This document shows, piece after piece, positions 1 to 5,516 of a DNA stretch of 5,989 bases. The translations under genes were made by a program, and so were the position numbers. Within the stretch, counting starts at the first letter, position 1. Each line of letters starts with the position of its first letter. Below the pieces are notes generated by a model. The model worked only from the letters and a program-made list of their open reading frames with translations, was not told the DNA's origin and ran no database searches. Source of the stretch: Promethearchaeota archaeon (GTDB lineage: Archaea > Asgardarchaeota > Lokiarchaeia > Sigyniarchaeales > SOKP01). The stretch lies in NCBI GenBank assembly GCA_016840695.1, contig JAEORV010000117.1, positions 1-5,989 on the forward strand, in the 5' to 3' direction.

Positions 1-1267
1 TAGAGGTCACGAGCACGATACGGCAACTAGCACTCCTCTTGAAGATCCCGAAGAATTCCCACAATGGGTCAAATCTTATCTCAAGTGGAGGAAGCCTGTT
101 GATGTTCTTTCCCAATATTATAGAAACGTGAAGAATTTCAAGGAAGAAAAAGACTGGCACTCCCCAAAAGTAATGCAAGCTGCTGCTGATTGGTTAGATG
201 AAAACCACATGCACGAGAAATTTTTCCTTCATATTGAGAGTTTTGACCCTCACGAGCCTTTTTACGTTCCCGAACCGTATCGATCCATGTATGGGCCCTA
301 TAATGACGAGTTTACTATATGGCCTCCGTACCAAAATGGCCGTTTGATGAAAGCTTTTCATAATCAAGCATCAGAAGAAGAATTAGAATTTATAAGAAAC
401 CAATACCGCGGAAAAGTCACAATGGTTGATAGGTGGCTAGGTAAAATATGGGAAAAAATGGATCAATATAATTTATGGGAAAATACGATGGTTATACTTA
501 CCTCTGATCACGGACACGCGCTTTCTGAACCCGAGAAAAAAATGAAACAGTACGGAAAAGAACACCCCATTTTCGAAGATGTTGCGAATATCCCCTTGAT
601 CATTTACCATCCAAAAATTGAAGGGGGAAAACGAATAGATTCAACCTTTTCAACCATTGTAGACATTCGAGCAACCATTCTGGAAGCGTTAGGAGCAACA
701 ATCGATGAAAAATTATCACCAAACGGCATGTCGTTGATGCCTGTCCTTAAAGGAGAAGTCAAAACGATAAGAGATCACATGATATATGGGGATTTCGGTG
801 ACGGTGTGTGCCTGACTACCTGGGATACCACCTATGTCAGAGGATTTAACCCAAAGAAGGAGATCTCTGTATATTCGTCAACATTTCCAATAGTTATGTC
901 TCCTGCAATTATAAGCGGATTCACGGAACGATATGGAATCAACTTGGAATACGACATGCTAGAAGAGATGCTAGGAGAAATGATGGATAAAGTGGAATCT
1001 AATCGATATATTCCAGGCGTTAACATTCCACAGTGGAAGATTCCGTTACCCCCGTTCTATTTTGCTGGAAAAGGTTCAAAAAAGGAGCTCATGCGTAATT
1101 ATTTATTTGATAGAAAAAAGGATCCTGGGTTCCAGAATAACATTGCGGGGACGCCTGAGGCAGAAGAACTTGAGAAATCTATGATGAAAAAAATGAGAGA
1201 CATAATGATAGAAGAAGGGTGCCCTCCTGAACAACTTGAACGACTAATGCTCGATTCCTTGGATTAA
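1..1267 (+). CDS. Sulfatase (alkaline phosphatase superfamily), C-terminal 421 residues, truncated by window edge
   Basis: The reading frame is open from base 2 to the TAA at 1265-1267. The visible protein begins RGHEHDTATS, which fits the RGxExD segment found inside type I sulfatases, so the gene starts upstream and the GTG at 128 is an internal Val. Sulfatase features in order: a DPHEP motif at 245-259; the metal-site motif TSDHGH at 500-517 (Asp at 506, His at 509), where most relatives have DHGE; a KEHPIFEDVANIPLI segment near 557-601; a GMSLMPVLKGE segment near 725-757 (usual form D-G-x-S-L-x-P-L-L-x-G); and a C-terminal YLFDRKKDPGFQNN element near 1100-1139, matching the LYDLxxDPxxxxN ending of the family. 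The formylglycine-forming Cys/Ser motif and any signal peptide lie off the window, so activity, location and substrate (sulfated sugar or other sulfate ester) cannot be judged. No membrane segment is seen in the visible part. Family membership is confident; a related phosphoesterase of the same superfamily is the main alternative. Confidence 0.88.
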   Translation, partial: RGHEHDTATSTPLEDPEEFPQWVKSYLKWRKPVDVLSQYYRNVKNFKEEKDWHSPKVMQAAADWLDENHMHEKFFLHIESFDPHEPFYVPEPYRSMYGPYNDEFTIWPPYQNGRLMKAFHNQASEEELEFIRNQYRGKVTMVDRWLGKIWEKMDQYNLWENTMVILTSDHGHALSEPEKKMKQYGKEHPIFEDVANIPLIIYHPKIEGGKRIDSTFSTIVDIRATILEALGATIDEKLSPNGMSLMPVLKGEVKTIRDHMIYGDFGDGVCLTTWDTTYVRGFNPKKEISVYSSTFPIVMSPAIISGFTERYGINLEYDMLEEMLGEMMDKVESNRYIPGVNIPQWKIPLPPFYFAGKGSKKELMRNYLFDRKKDPGFQNNIAGTPEAEELEKSMMKKMRDIMIEEGCPPEQLERLMLDSLD

Positions 1268-1291
1268 CAAGAAAACCTTTAATCATTCAAA

Positions 1292-1302
1292 TATTTTTTT
1301 TT
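1292..1302 (+). terminator. T-run terminator after the sulfatase gene
   Basis: Nine consecutive T (1294-1302), preceded by TA, lie 27 bases after the sulfatase stop codon. No hairpin precedes them. This is the form expected of archaeal oligo-T termination, so the sulfatase and the next gene are probably separate transcripts, though read-through across the 77-bp gap is possible. Confidence 0.5.
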
Positions 1303-1310
1303 ATTATTTA
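1301..1310 (+). promoter_or_regulatory. Possible TATA element for the deacylase gene
   Basis: The T/A stretch ttattattta lies 35-44 bases before the ATG at 1345. A start site about 25 bases downstream would give a leader of roughly 10 bases. The bases just before the ATG (gagtatatt) show no Shine-Dalgarno sequence, which suits a short-leader or leaderless mRNA. The element overlaps the T-rich terminator, so base composition alone could explain it. Confidence 0.3.
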
Positions 1311-1344
1311 TTCAATTCGAAAAATACATTAATATGAGTATATT

Positions 1345-2976
1345 ATGGCAATTTTAATTAAAGGTGGCACGATAATTAACGGTACGGGCTCAAAAGGTTA
1401 TGAAGCTGATCTTTTAATTGAGGGTGATGAAATTAAGGAAATTGGAAAAAATCTGGATGTAGGTAACGCTGAAATAATTGACGCAAGTAATAAAATGGTA
1501 TCTCCGGGATTCATTGACATGCATTCTCACGCTGATCTTGCCATTTTACAAGTCAACAAATCAGATGCTACGATCATGCAAGGAGTTACTACGCTTGTTG
1601 TATCAATGTGCGGTCTAGGACTTGCTCCCGCAAACGAGAAAGTAAGAGATTATTATTCGATTTTCGTCACCAAAGTATTTAGTTCATCAAAAGTCGAGCT
1701 CTACGATAACTTTCAGGATTTCTTTAAAGCAATTGAAGGAAAAGGAGTCTCAACTAATCTTGCGTTTTTCATTCCTCAAGGTAATATAAGAACTTGCGTA
1801 TTGGGGATAGAAGATCGTGATCCAACTTCTAAAGAATTAGAGGAAATGAAACAACTCGTAAAAGAAGGAATGGAGGCAGGTGCGTTTGGACTGAGCACGG
1901 GTTTGATTTATCCCCCAGGAATTATCACGCCTACAAAAGAACTAATTGAACTTAGTAAGGTTGTTTGTGAATATAATGGAATTTACGACTCTCACATGCG
2001 TAACGAAGGAACGGGCATTTTAGAAAAAGGAATGGGAGAGCTGATCGAGATTGCCAGAAAAGCCAATGTGCAGGCGCAAATATCTCATTGGAAAGCAGGA
2101 AGTAGTTTTGCTTGGAAATATACTCCTGACATGATAAATATGGTAAAGGAAGCAAGAGAAGAAGGACTCAATATTCACGCCGATATTTATCCATACGAGG
2201 AGAGCTCAACCAGTTTAAGTGGCGCATTATTAAGGCCATGGGTTTACGAGAACTTTAAAGAAAATTTAACTAATCCCGAGATAAGAGCGAAAATCGTCGA
2301 AGAAACTTTGGAACTCGCTTATAATAACTTTCTTTCTGATGTTCCCTGGTATGTGAAAATGATTCCCAAATTCTTGATGAAAAAACTAATCTTTCAAGTG
2401 TTTAAAAGATCGTGTAGAATCATATCTGTCATGCACGAACATCAAGTTGAGGGAAAATTTCTGGGAGACGCTTTAGACATTCTTTACCCCGGGAAGAACT
2501 TTGTTGATGCACTATTAGATTTCATTCGGGACGAAGAAGGCTCGATAATGATGTCCTTTAAACAAATGAGCGAAAAAAAAAGCATCAATGAATTAGTAAA
2601 GCAAGAGTTCGTGTGTATTGGTTCGGACGGATTCTTAGTTCCAAGTGGCAACACACATCCGAGATCCTCAGGAACATTTCCAAAAATATTAGGTAATTAT
2701 GTGCGAGAGAAGAATTTATTTTCCTTGGAAGAGGGAATCCGGAAAATGACGGGATTACCTGCTTCAATTTTAGGACTTAACGATCGCGGGCTTATTAAAG
2801 AAGGATATAAAGCCGACATCGTAATATTCGATCCTGAGACGATCATTGATAAATCAACCTATAGCGATGGTCGGAAATATCCTGAAGGAATTGACCATGT
2901 CATCGTGAACGGTGAAATTACGGTTTCAAAAGGATCTCATCTAGGTACTTTATCTGGGAGGATACTAAAACATTAA
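1345..2976 (+). CDS. N-acyl-D-amino-acid deacylase (D-aminoacylase) family amidohydrolase
   Basis: This 543-residue protein belongs to the amidohydrolase superfamily and probably hydrolyses N-acyl-D-amino acids or similar amides to a carboxylate plus a free amine, in the cytoplasm (no signal peptide). Visible landmarks: an N-terminal beta-sandwich strand pattern ILIKGGTIINGTG (3-15); the metal motif GFIDMHSHAD with H60 and H62; QGVTTLVVSMCG with C89, equivalent to the bridging Cys ligand of D-aminoacylases; H217 in DSHMRNEG; H248 in QISHWKAG; ADIYPYEESST (279-289); catalytic Asp D428 in IGSDG; THPRSSGTFPKIL (437-449); and the C-terminal GYKADIVIFDP and GRILKH segments that finish the beta-sandwich. 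Length is slightly above the roughly 480-540 usual for the family. All expected metal and catalytic residues are present, so it should be active. Side-chain specificity cannot be read; D-hydantoinase or dihydroorotase is less likely because of the Cys ligand. The start has no Shine-Dalgarno. The 3' end overlaps the convergent ureohydrolase gene by 12 bp. Confidence 0.9.
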   Translation: MAILIKGGTIINGTGSKGYEADLLIEGDEIKEIGKNLDVGNAEIIDASNKMVSPGFIDMHSHADLAILQVNKSDATIMQGVTTLVVSMCGLGLAPANEKVRDYYSIFVTKVFSSSKVELYDNFQDFFKAIEGKGVSTNLAFFIPQGNIRTCVLGIEDRDPTSKELEEMKQLVKEGMEAGAFGLSTGLIYPPGIITPTKELIELSKVVCEYNGIYDSHMRNEGTGILEKGMGELIEIARKANVQAQISHWKAGSSFAWKYTPDMINMVKEAREEGLNIHADIYPYEESSTSLSGALLRPWVYENFKENLTNPEIRAKIVEETLELAYNNFLSDVPWYVKMIPKFLMKKLIFQVFKRSCRIISVMHEHQVEGKFLGDALDILYPGKNFVDALLDFIRDEEGSIMMSFKQMSEKKSINELVKQEFVCIGSDGFLVPSGNTHPRSSGTFPKILGNYVREKNLFSLEEGIRKMTGLPASILGLNDRGLIKEGYKADIVIFDPETIIDKSTYSDGRKYPEGIDHVIVNGEITVSKGSHLGTLSGRILKH

Positions 2977-4065
2977 TACCTCTAAAAAGTCATCAACAAC
3001 TTCGATAGTTAAATCTTTTCTTCCTGACTTAGGAAAAACTCTATTTAATAGATGGGTCTCGATTTCCATTATATCGAGGCCGATTATTTCACACTTCTTC
3101 GAATCCAATTTCTTTTTTATCACTTCTGCTGCCTCTATTATAGTAGATTTCTCTATTCCAATTGCATTTCTAAATCGAGCAGCAATGATCTCTTTTAATC
3201 CCCCTACATCTACATCGAATGAAATATAGATGTACGGTTTATTAATTTTTTCTAATTTTGAATTCAACTTTTCAATCATTTGAGTGCTTTCCATCTTAGG
3301 AATAAAAGTCACGCCTTTTTCTTCGATAGAATTAAAAAATTCAACGAATTCTACTATTCTCGGATCTTTTATTGAGCGGTATTCCTCATCAGGATAATCT
3401 TGACAGCCAAATATTATCAAATTTTCTGGTAAAATTATCTCATCTTTCATTAAGTAATGTAAAAACGAGGCACACGTGTAATTATCTTTGATATCGGAAT
3501 TTTCATTTATCGAGGAAGTAAGCTCTGGGACTAAAGGATTTGCCTTGTCTGGATGGTACTTCATGTATTTTGCTATATACAAGGCAATGTTGGCAGGAAT
3601 TCCATCGTAGTGTGCGTCAAAAACCACAACTAATATGTTTTCTGCCCCGTATTCCTTGGAAAGTGCACTTAACGCACCCCCCGTTAGTGAATGATCTGCT
3701 CCAATCATTATAGGAACATCAGGCAATATTTTTTTTTGAATATAATTCTCCAATTTGTTTGAATATTCTTTTACCAAACCATCGTTCGCAAACTTTTGGA
3801 AATTCTCTTGATCAATTAACGGGAAATCTTCAATCATGGGTTTAGGAGTTAACCAAGATTCAACTGGTAATTTACCCATTTTCGTGTAGTTTTCATTCGA
3901 CAAGATACGAGAATATAAAAGTAACCCTTCGTAAGGATCCAGGAAATTTGGTTCTGGAATGGAGTTTTGAGCCACTCGATTTAAATACACGAGTTTCGTT
4001 TGAACATTGAGAGGAAAATCGGTGGCATCTAACGCAGCACCAAAGATTTTTACCTTTTTTTCCAT
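2965..4065 (-). CDS. Divergent arginase/agmatinase-fold (ureohydrolase superfamily) protein
   Basis: This 366-residue protein carries the binuclear Mn site of ureohydrolases: H125 in GADHSLTGG (usual GGDHS), D150, H152 and D154 in FDAHYDG, and D284 and D286 in ISFDVDV. GLDIMEIE (329-336) matches the GLDIMEVNP segment of arginases, with E334 at the position of the guanidinium-contacting Glu. Two usual features are missing: the metal motif is followed by GGLKE rather than the LDP-type turn, and the PATGTP-like substrate loop is replaced by AARFRNAIGI (295-304). The N-terminal ~110 residues, including VKIFGAALDATD (5-16), match the first strand of the fold plus a long extension, making it longer than the ~300 residues typical of the family. 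It probably hydrolyses a guanidino or amidino compound, but arginine or agmatine cannot be assumed. No signal peptide or membrane segment is seen, so it is presumably cytosolic. The start is supported by a GGAGAG six bases upstream. It is divergent from the Fe-S gene pair and convergent with the deacylase. Confidence 0.82.
   Translation of the reverse strand: MEKKVKIFGAALDATDFPLNVQTKLVYLNRVAQNSIPEPNFLDPYEGLLLYSRILSNENYTKMGKLPVESWLTPKPMIEDFPLIDQENFQKFANDGLVKEYSNKLENYIQKKILPDVPIMIGADHSLTGGALSALSKEYGAENILVVVFDAHYDGIPANIALYIAKYMKYHPDKANPLVPELTSSINENSDIKDNYTCASFLHYLMKDEIILPENLIIFGCQDYPDEEYRSIKDPRIVEFVEFFNSIEEKGVTFIPKMESTQMIEKLNSKLEKINKPYIYISFDVDVGGLKEIIAARFRNAIGIEKSTIIEAAEVIKKKLDSKKCEIIGLDIMEIETHLLNRVFPKSGRKDLTIEVVDDFLEVLMF
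3113..3118 (+). terminator. Weak candidate T-run terminator for the deacylase transcript
   Basis: Six T in a T-rich stretch lie about 140 bases past the deacylase stop, inside the opposite-strand ureohydrolase gene. No better T-run occurs closer, apart from an interrupted one near 3014-3023. If used, the deacylase mRNA would carry antisense sequence to the ureohydrolase 3' end. Support is composition only. Confidence 0.2.
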
Positions 4066-4071
4066 AGTCTT

Positions 4072-4077
4072 CTCTCC
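4072..4077 (-). promoter_or_regulatory. Shine-Dalgarno sequence of the ureohydrolase gene
   Basis: On the minus strand the sequence GGAGAG is followed by six bases and then the ATG at 4065-4063. This is a good match to the archaeal anti-Shine-Dalgarno complement and fixes the start codon. Another ATG, beginning at 4079, is out of frame. Confidence 0.65.
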
Positions 4078-4108
4078 ATTTGCGATGAAATGCTGGATCT
4101 AAATAATG

Positions 4109-4139
4109 TTCAAAATGTATTAATATTAATCATATTGAA
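4109..4139. repeat. Imperfect inverted repeat around the ureohydrolase promoter
   Basis: The left arm ttcaaaatg (4109-4117) and right arm catattgaa (4131-4139) are reverse complements at 8 of 9 positions, with a 13-base spacer that contains the self-complementary attaatattaat. Half-site centres are 22 bp apart, about two helical turns. This could be a dimeric repressor operator over the minus-strand TATA box. AT-richness makes chance palindromes common, so support is moderate to weak. Confidence 0.35.
4119..4130 (-). promoter_or_regulatory. TATA-like element for the ureohydrolase gene
   Basis: The 12-base palindrome attaatattaat lies 54-65 bases upstream of the ATG on the minus strand. Initiation about 25 bases downstream, near 4098, would give a leader of roughly 33 bases that contains the GGAGAG Shine-Dalgarno. 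Because the element is palindromic it does not show direction by itself; the gene and leader spacing support the minus strand. Confidence 0.45.
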
Positions 4140-4213
4140 GGTAAATTGAAAAATAAGAAGTTGTGAATCGTAATTTTTGACATTTTTGTTTAAATTCCTT
4201 TTTCAACGGTAAT

Positions 4214-4256
4214 AGTAGATAGATTTATATAGATACTGGTTGAACTTCTATCTACT
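4214..4256. repeat. Perfect 10-bp inverted repeat flanking a TATA box (candidate operator)
   Basis: Arm agtagataga (4214-4223) and arm tctatctact (4247-4256) are exact reverse complements separated by 23 bases. The TATA box fills the spacer beside the left arm, and the right arm falls on the predicted transcription start. Arm centres are 33 bp apart, about three helical turns, so both would lie on one face of the DNA. The left arm would not be transcribed, which argues for a DNA-level operator and against an RNA hairpin. The regulator is not identified. Confidence 0.55.
4224..4231 (+). promoter_or_regulatory. Archaeal TATA box for the Fe-S gene pair
   Basis: The sequence tttatata is a strong archaeal TATA box, 54-61 bases before the ATG at 4285. 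A start site about 25 bases downstream falls near 4250-4256, leaving a leader of roughly 30 bases. It is set between the two arms of the perfect inverted repeat. It is the clearest promoter in the window. Confidence 0.65.
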
Positions 4257-4274
4257 GATATTAATTTTTTAAAA

Positions 4275-4279
4275 GTGAT
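4275..4279 (+). promoter_or_regulatory. Possible Shine-Dalgarno of the 16-cysteine Fe-S gene
   Basis: The sequence GTGAT, five bases before the ATG, matches the downstream part of the AGGAGGTGATC consensus. It lacks the GGAGG core, so it is weak, but it is consistent with the chosen start. Confidence 0.35.
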
Positions 4280-4284
4280 TATTT

Positions 4285-5160
4285 ATGTGTCAAATGTGCA
4301 TGAAACATGGAGCAAATGGAAAATGGTATCTTAACGCTCGAAATTACTTAAAGGAAACATACGAAGCAGCGGATTCTGTTGATTATTTAACTGAAATATG
4401 GGGAAATTTAGAACAAGCATATGTAAATAAGGTTTATGGGTTACTCAACATGAAATGGATGAGCAAGAGAGTAGATACACCTCTTCTGGGTCGTTTTCTC
4501 AAGTGGTATGCAAATCGTGGCTTTTTGAGAGACGGAAGAAAGAAGAAATTGAATCTTGATGCCGTACAAGGTCACATGGGGCAAGTCATACCGCTTGAGG
4601 AGGCAAAAATTATCTTGCGCGAAATGGCTAGCGAAACAATAGTAAAAGGCGTGTGTCCTTGTAAATATTTCAATAAAGGAGTAAAAGAGGCAACCTGCCT
4701 GGGATTTAGTCCTCTTGAAGAAGCTCTTCCAAGATTACCCAGATATATCCCTGAAAATGGTCTTAAAAGATTAGATCCTGAAGAAGCTGTATCATACGTC
4801 GAGGAGATGTCTGCAAAAGGATACGTGCAAACGATATATACGGGGCCAGTACCAGCAGTCGTTGCATTATGCAATTGTGACTATCCCTCATGTGGAGCGC
4901 TCAGATTAAGGGATTTTGATGTGAAACAAACCTTTAAAGGGGAATATGTGGCCATTCCAGATTACGATAAATGCATAGCGTGTGGAAAATGCCTTTCGCG
5001 TTGTTCATTTGGTGCCATTAGCTATTCTCCTTTGGAAGGAAGGCCAAGAATTGATGTTGAAAAATGCTTTGGCTGTGCAAACTGCGCAGAGGTCTGCGAG
5101 CAAGGAGCGATTCAAATGGTTGATAGAAATACAATTCCACTCACGAGAGGTAAGTATTAA
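4285..5160 (+). CDS. 16-cysteine iron-sulfur protein with C-terminal 2x[4Fe-4S] ferredoxin domain
   Basis: This 291-residue protein has no visible signal peptide or membrane segment and is probably cytosolic. The C-terminal domain (about 224-282) holds two cluster motifs, C230-x2-C233-x2-C236-x3-C240 and C261-x2-C264-x2-C267-x3-C271; the usual Pro after the last Cys is Ser in the first and Glu in the second. The other eight cysteines are grouped: C2 and C5 in MCQMCMKHG, C124/C126/C138 in a VCPCKYF...ATCLGF segment, and C196/C198/C203 in LCNCDYPSCG. They could bind one or two more clusters or another metal. Residues 10-110 are mostly helical-looking, with a basic patch KRVDTPLLGRFLKW (61-74) and RDGRKKK (82-88). 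The N-terminal C-x2-C-x2-HG...WYLNARNY pattern recalls an uncharacterised family of 4Fe-4S proteins annotated in anaerobes; that is from memory. Role inferred: electron transfer or a redox reaction, partner unknown. Its stop codon overlaps the ferredoxin start, giving a two-gene operon behind the 4224 TATA box. Confidence 0.85.
   Translation: MCQMCMKHGANGKWYLNARNYLKETYEAADSVDYLTEIWGNLEQAYVNKVYGLLNMKWMSKRVDTPLLGRFLKWYANRGFLRDGRKKKLNLDAVQGHMGQVIPLEEAKIILREMASETIVKGVCPCKYFNKGVKEATCLGFSPLEEALPRLPRYIPENGLKRLDPEEAVSYVEEMSAKGYVQTIYTGPVPAVVALCNCDYPSCGALRLRDFDVKQTFKGEYVAIPDYDKCIACGKCLSRCSFGAISYSPLEGRPRIDVEKCFGCANCAEVCEQGAIQMVDRNTIPLTRGKY
5145..5151 (+). promoter_or_regulatory. Shine-Dalgarno of the small ferredoxin, inside the upstream gene
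   Basis: GAGAGGT lies in the last codons of the upstream Fe-S gene, eight bases before the ATG at 5160. Together with the TAATG stop/start overlap it supports translational coupling of the two proteins, and it settles the ferredoxin start. Confidence 0.6.
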
Positions 5161-5429
5161 TGGGAAAAGGTAAAGTAAAAATTAAAATTGATTATACAAA
5201 ATGTACTCAACCTACAGAGTGCAGAAAATGTGTAAACCTTTGCCCCGAAGGAGTTTTTATGCTCTTTTTTACTGATAAGGATTTTCGCAATCCCACTCAT
5301 TACATAGTTGATGCTGTATTAGCACAATTATGCAATTATTGCAAAAAATGCATAGAGATATGTCCAGAAAACGCAATTAGCCTTAAAGTTAAAAAAAAAT
5401 ATGAAAAAGAGCTCTATATTTCAAGATAA
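5160..5429 (+). CDS. Small 2x[4Fe-4S] ferredoxin
   Basis: This 89-residue protein carries two cluster motifs: C15-x5-C21-x2-C24-x3-C28-P and C58-x2-C61-x2-C64-x3-C68-P. The first has an enlarged gap (CTQPTEC) in place of C-x2-C, a variant found in some archaeal and anaerobe ferredoxins. About 29 residues separate the two motifs, longer than in the compact clostridial type. Both ends are Lys-rich (KGKVKIKI and KVKKKYEKE), unusual for ferredoxins, which are often acidic; this suggests an acidic partner or a subunit-like role. It starts within the TAA of the upstream Fe-S gene (TAATG), so the two are probably made in matched amounts and work together as electron carrier and redox protein. Likely cytosolic. 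It may be a dedicated subunit of a complex with the upstream protein, rather than a general electron pool. Confidence 0.87.
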   Translation: MGKGKVKIKIDYTKCTQPTECRKCVNLCPEGVFMLFFTDKDFRNPTHYIVDAVLAQLCNYCKKCIEICPENAISLKVKKKYEKELYISR

Positions 5430-5469
5430 ATATTTAACGACAAGAGGAATGCATTGGTTTTTATAATTC

Positions 5470-5478
5470 TTTTTTTTT
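5470..5478 (+). terminator. T-run terminator of the Fe-S operon
   Basis: Nine T follow a T-rich stretch (ggtttttataattc) about 40 bases after the ferredoxin stop. No further plus-strand gene follows in the window. This is a good archaeal-type terminator by position and composition. Confidence 0.55.
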
Positions 5479-5495
5479 AAAAAATTTAAAGAAAT

Positions 5496-5501
5496 AAAAA
5501 A
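5496..5501 (-). terminator. T-run terminator of the FAD oxidase gene
   Basis: On the minus strand, six T lie 16 bases beyond the oxidase stop codon, and more T-runs follow at 5479-5484. With the plus-strand run at 5470-5478 this makes an 87-bp convergent gap that probably terminates transcription from both sides. Confidence 0.45.
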
Positions 5502-5516
5502 GTGAGTTTAAATTGT

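Noticed and set aside
128..1267. Sulfatase start at the GTG at 128
   Set aside because: The frame is open without a stop back to base 2, and the upstream residues (RGHEHD...) fit a sulfatase interior, so the GTG encodes an internal Val.
832..2767. Three short minus-strand open frames (832-1026, 1952-2155, 2585-2767)
   Set aside because: All are antisense to conserved motifs of the sulfatase or deacylase and have no independent support.
4214..4256. Reading the perfect inverted repeat as an RNA hairpin or riboswitch
   Set aside because: The left arm lies upstream of the TATA box and would not be transcribed from this promoter, so a DNA operator is the better reading.
4572..4874. 100-residue minus-strand open frame antisense to the 16-Cys gene
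   Set aside because: It lies entirely opposite a well-supported gene; no promoter, Shine-Dalgarno or recognisable protein features.
4285..5160. Identification of the 16-Cys protein as a heterodisulfide reductase or GlcF-type subunit
   Set aside because: It lacks the CX(31-39)CCX(35-36)CXXC-type CCG domains of those proteins; only the ferredoxin motifs are shared.
4982..5173. 63-residue plus-strand open frame inside the Fe-S genes
   Set aside because: It is a +1 shadow of the Cys-rich ferredoxin domain and carries no motif or Shine-Dalgarno of its own.
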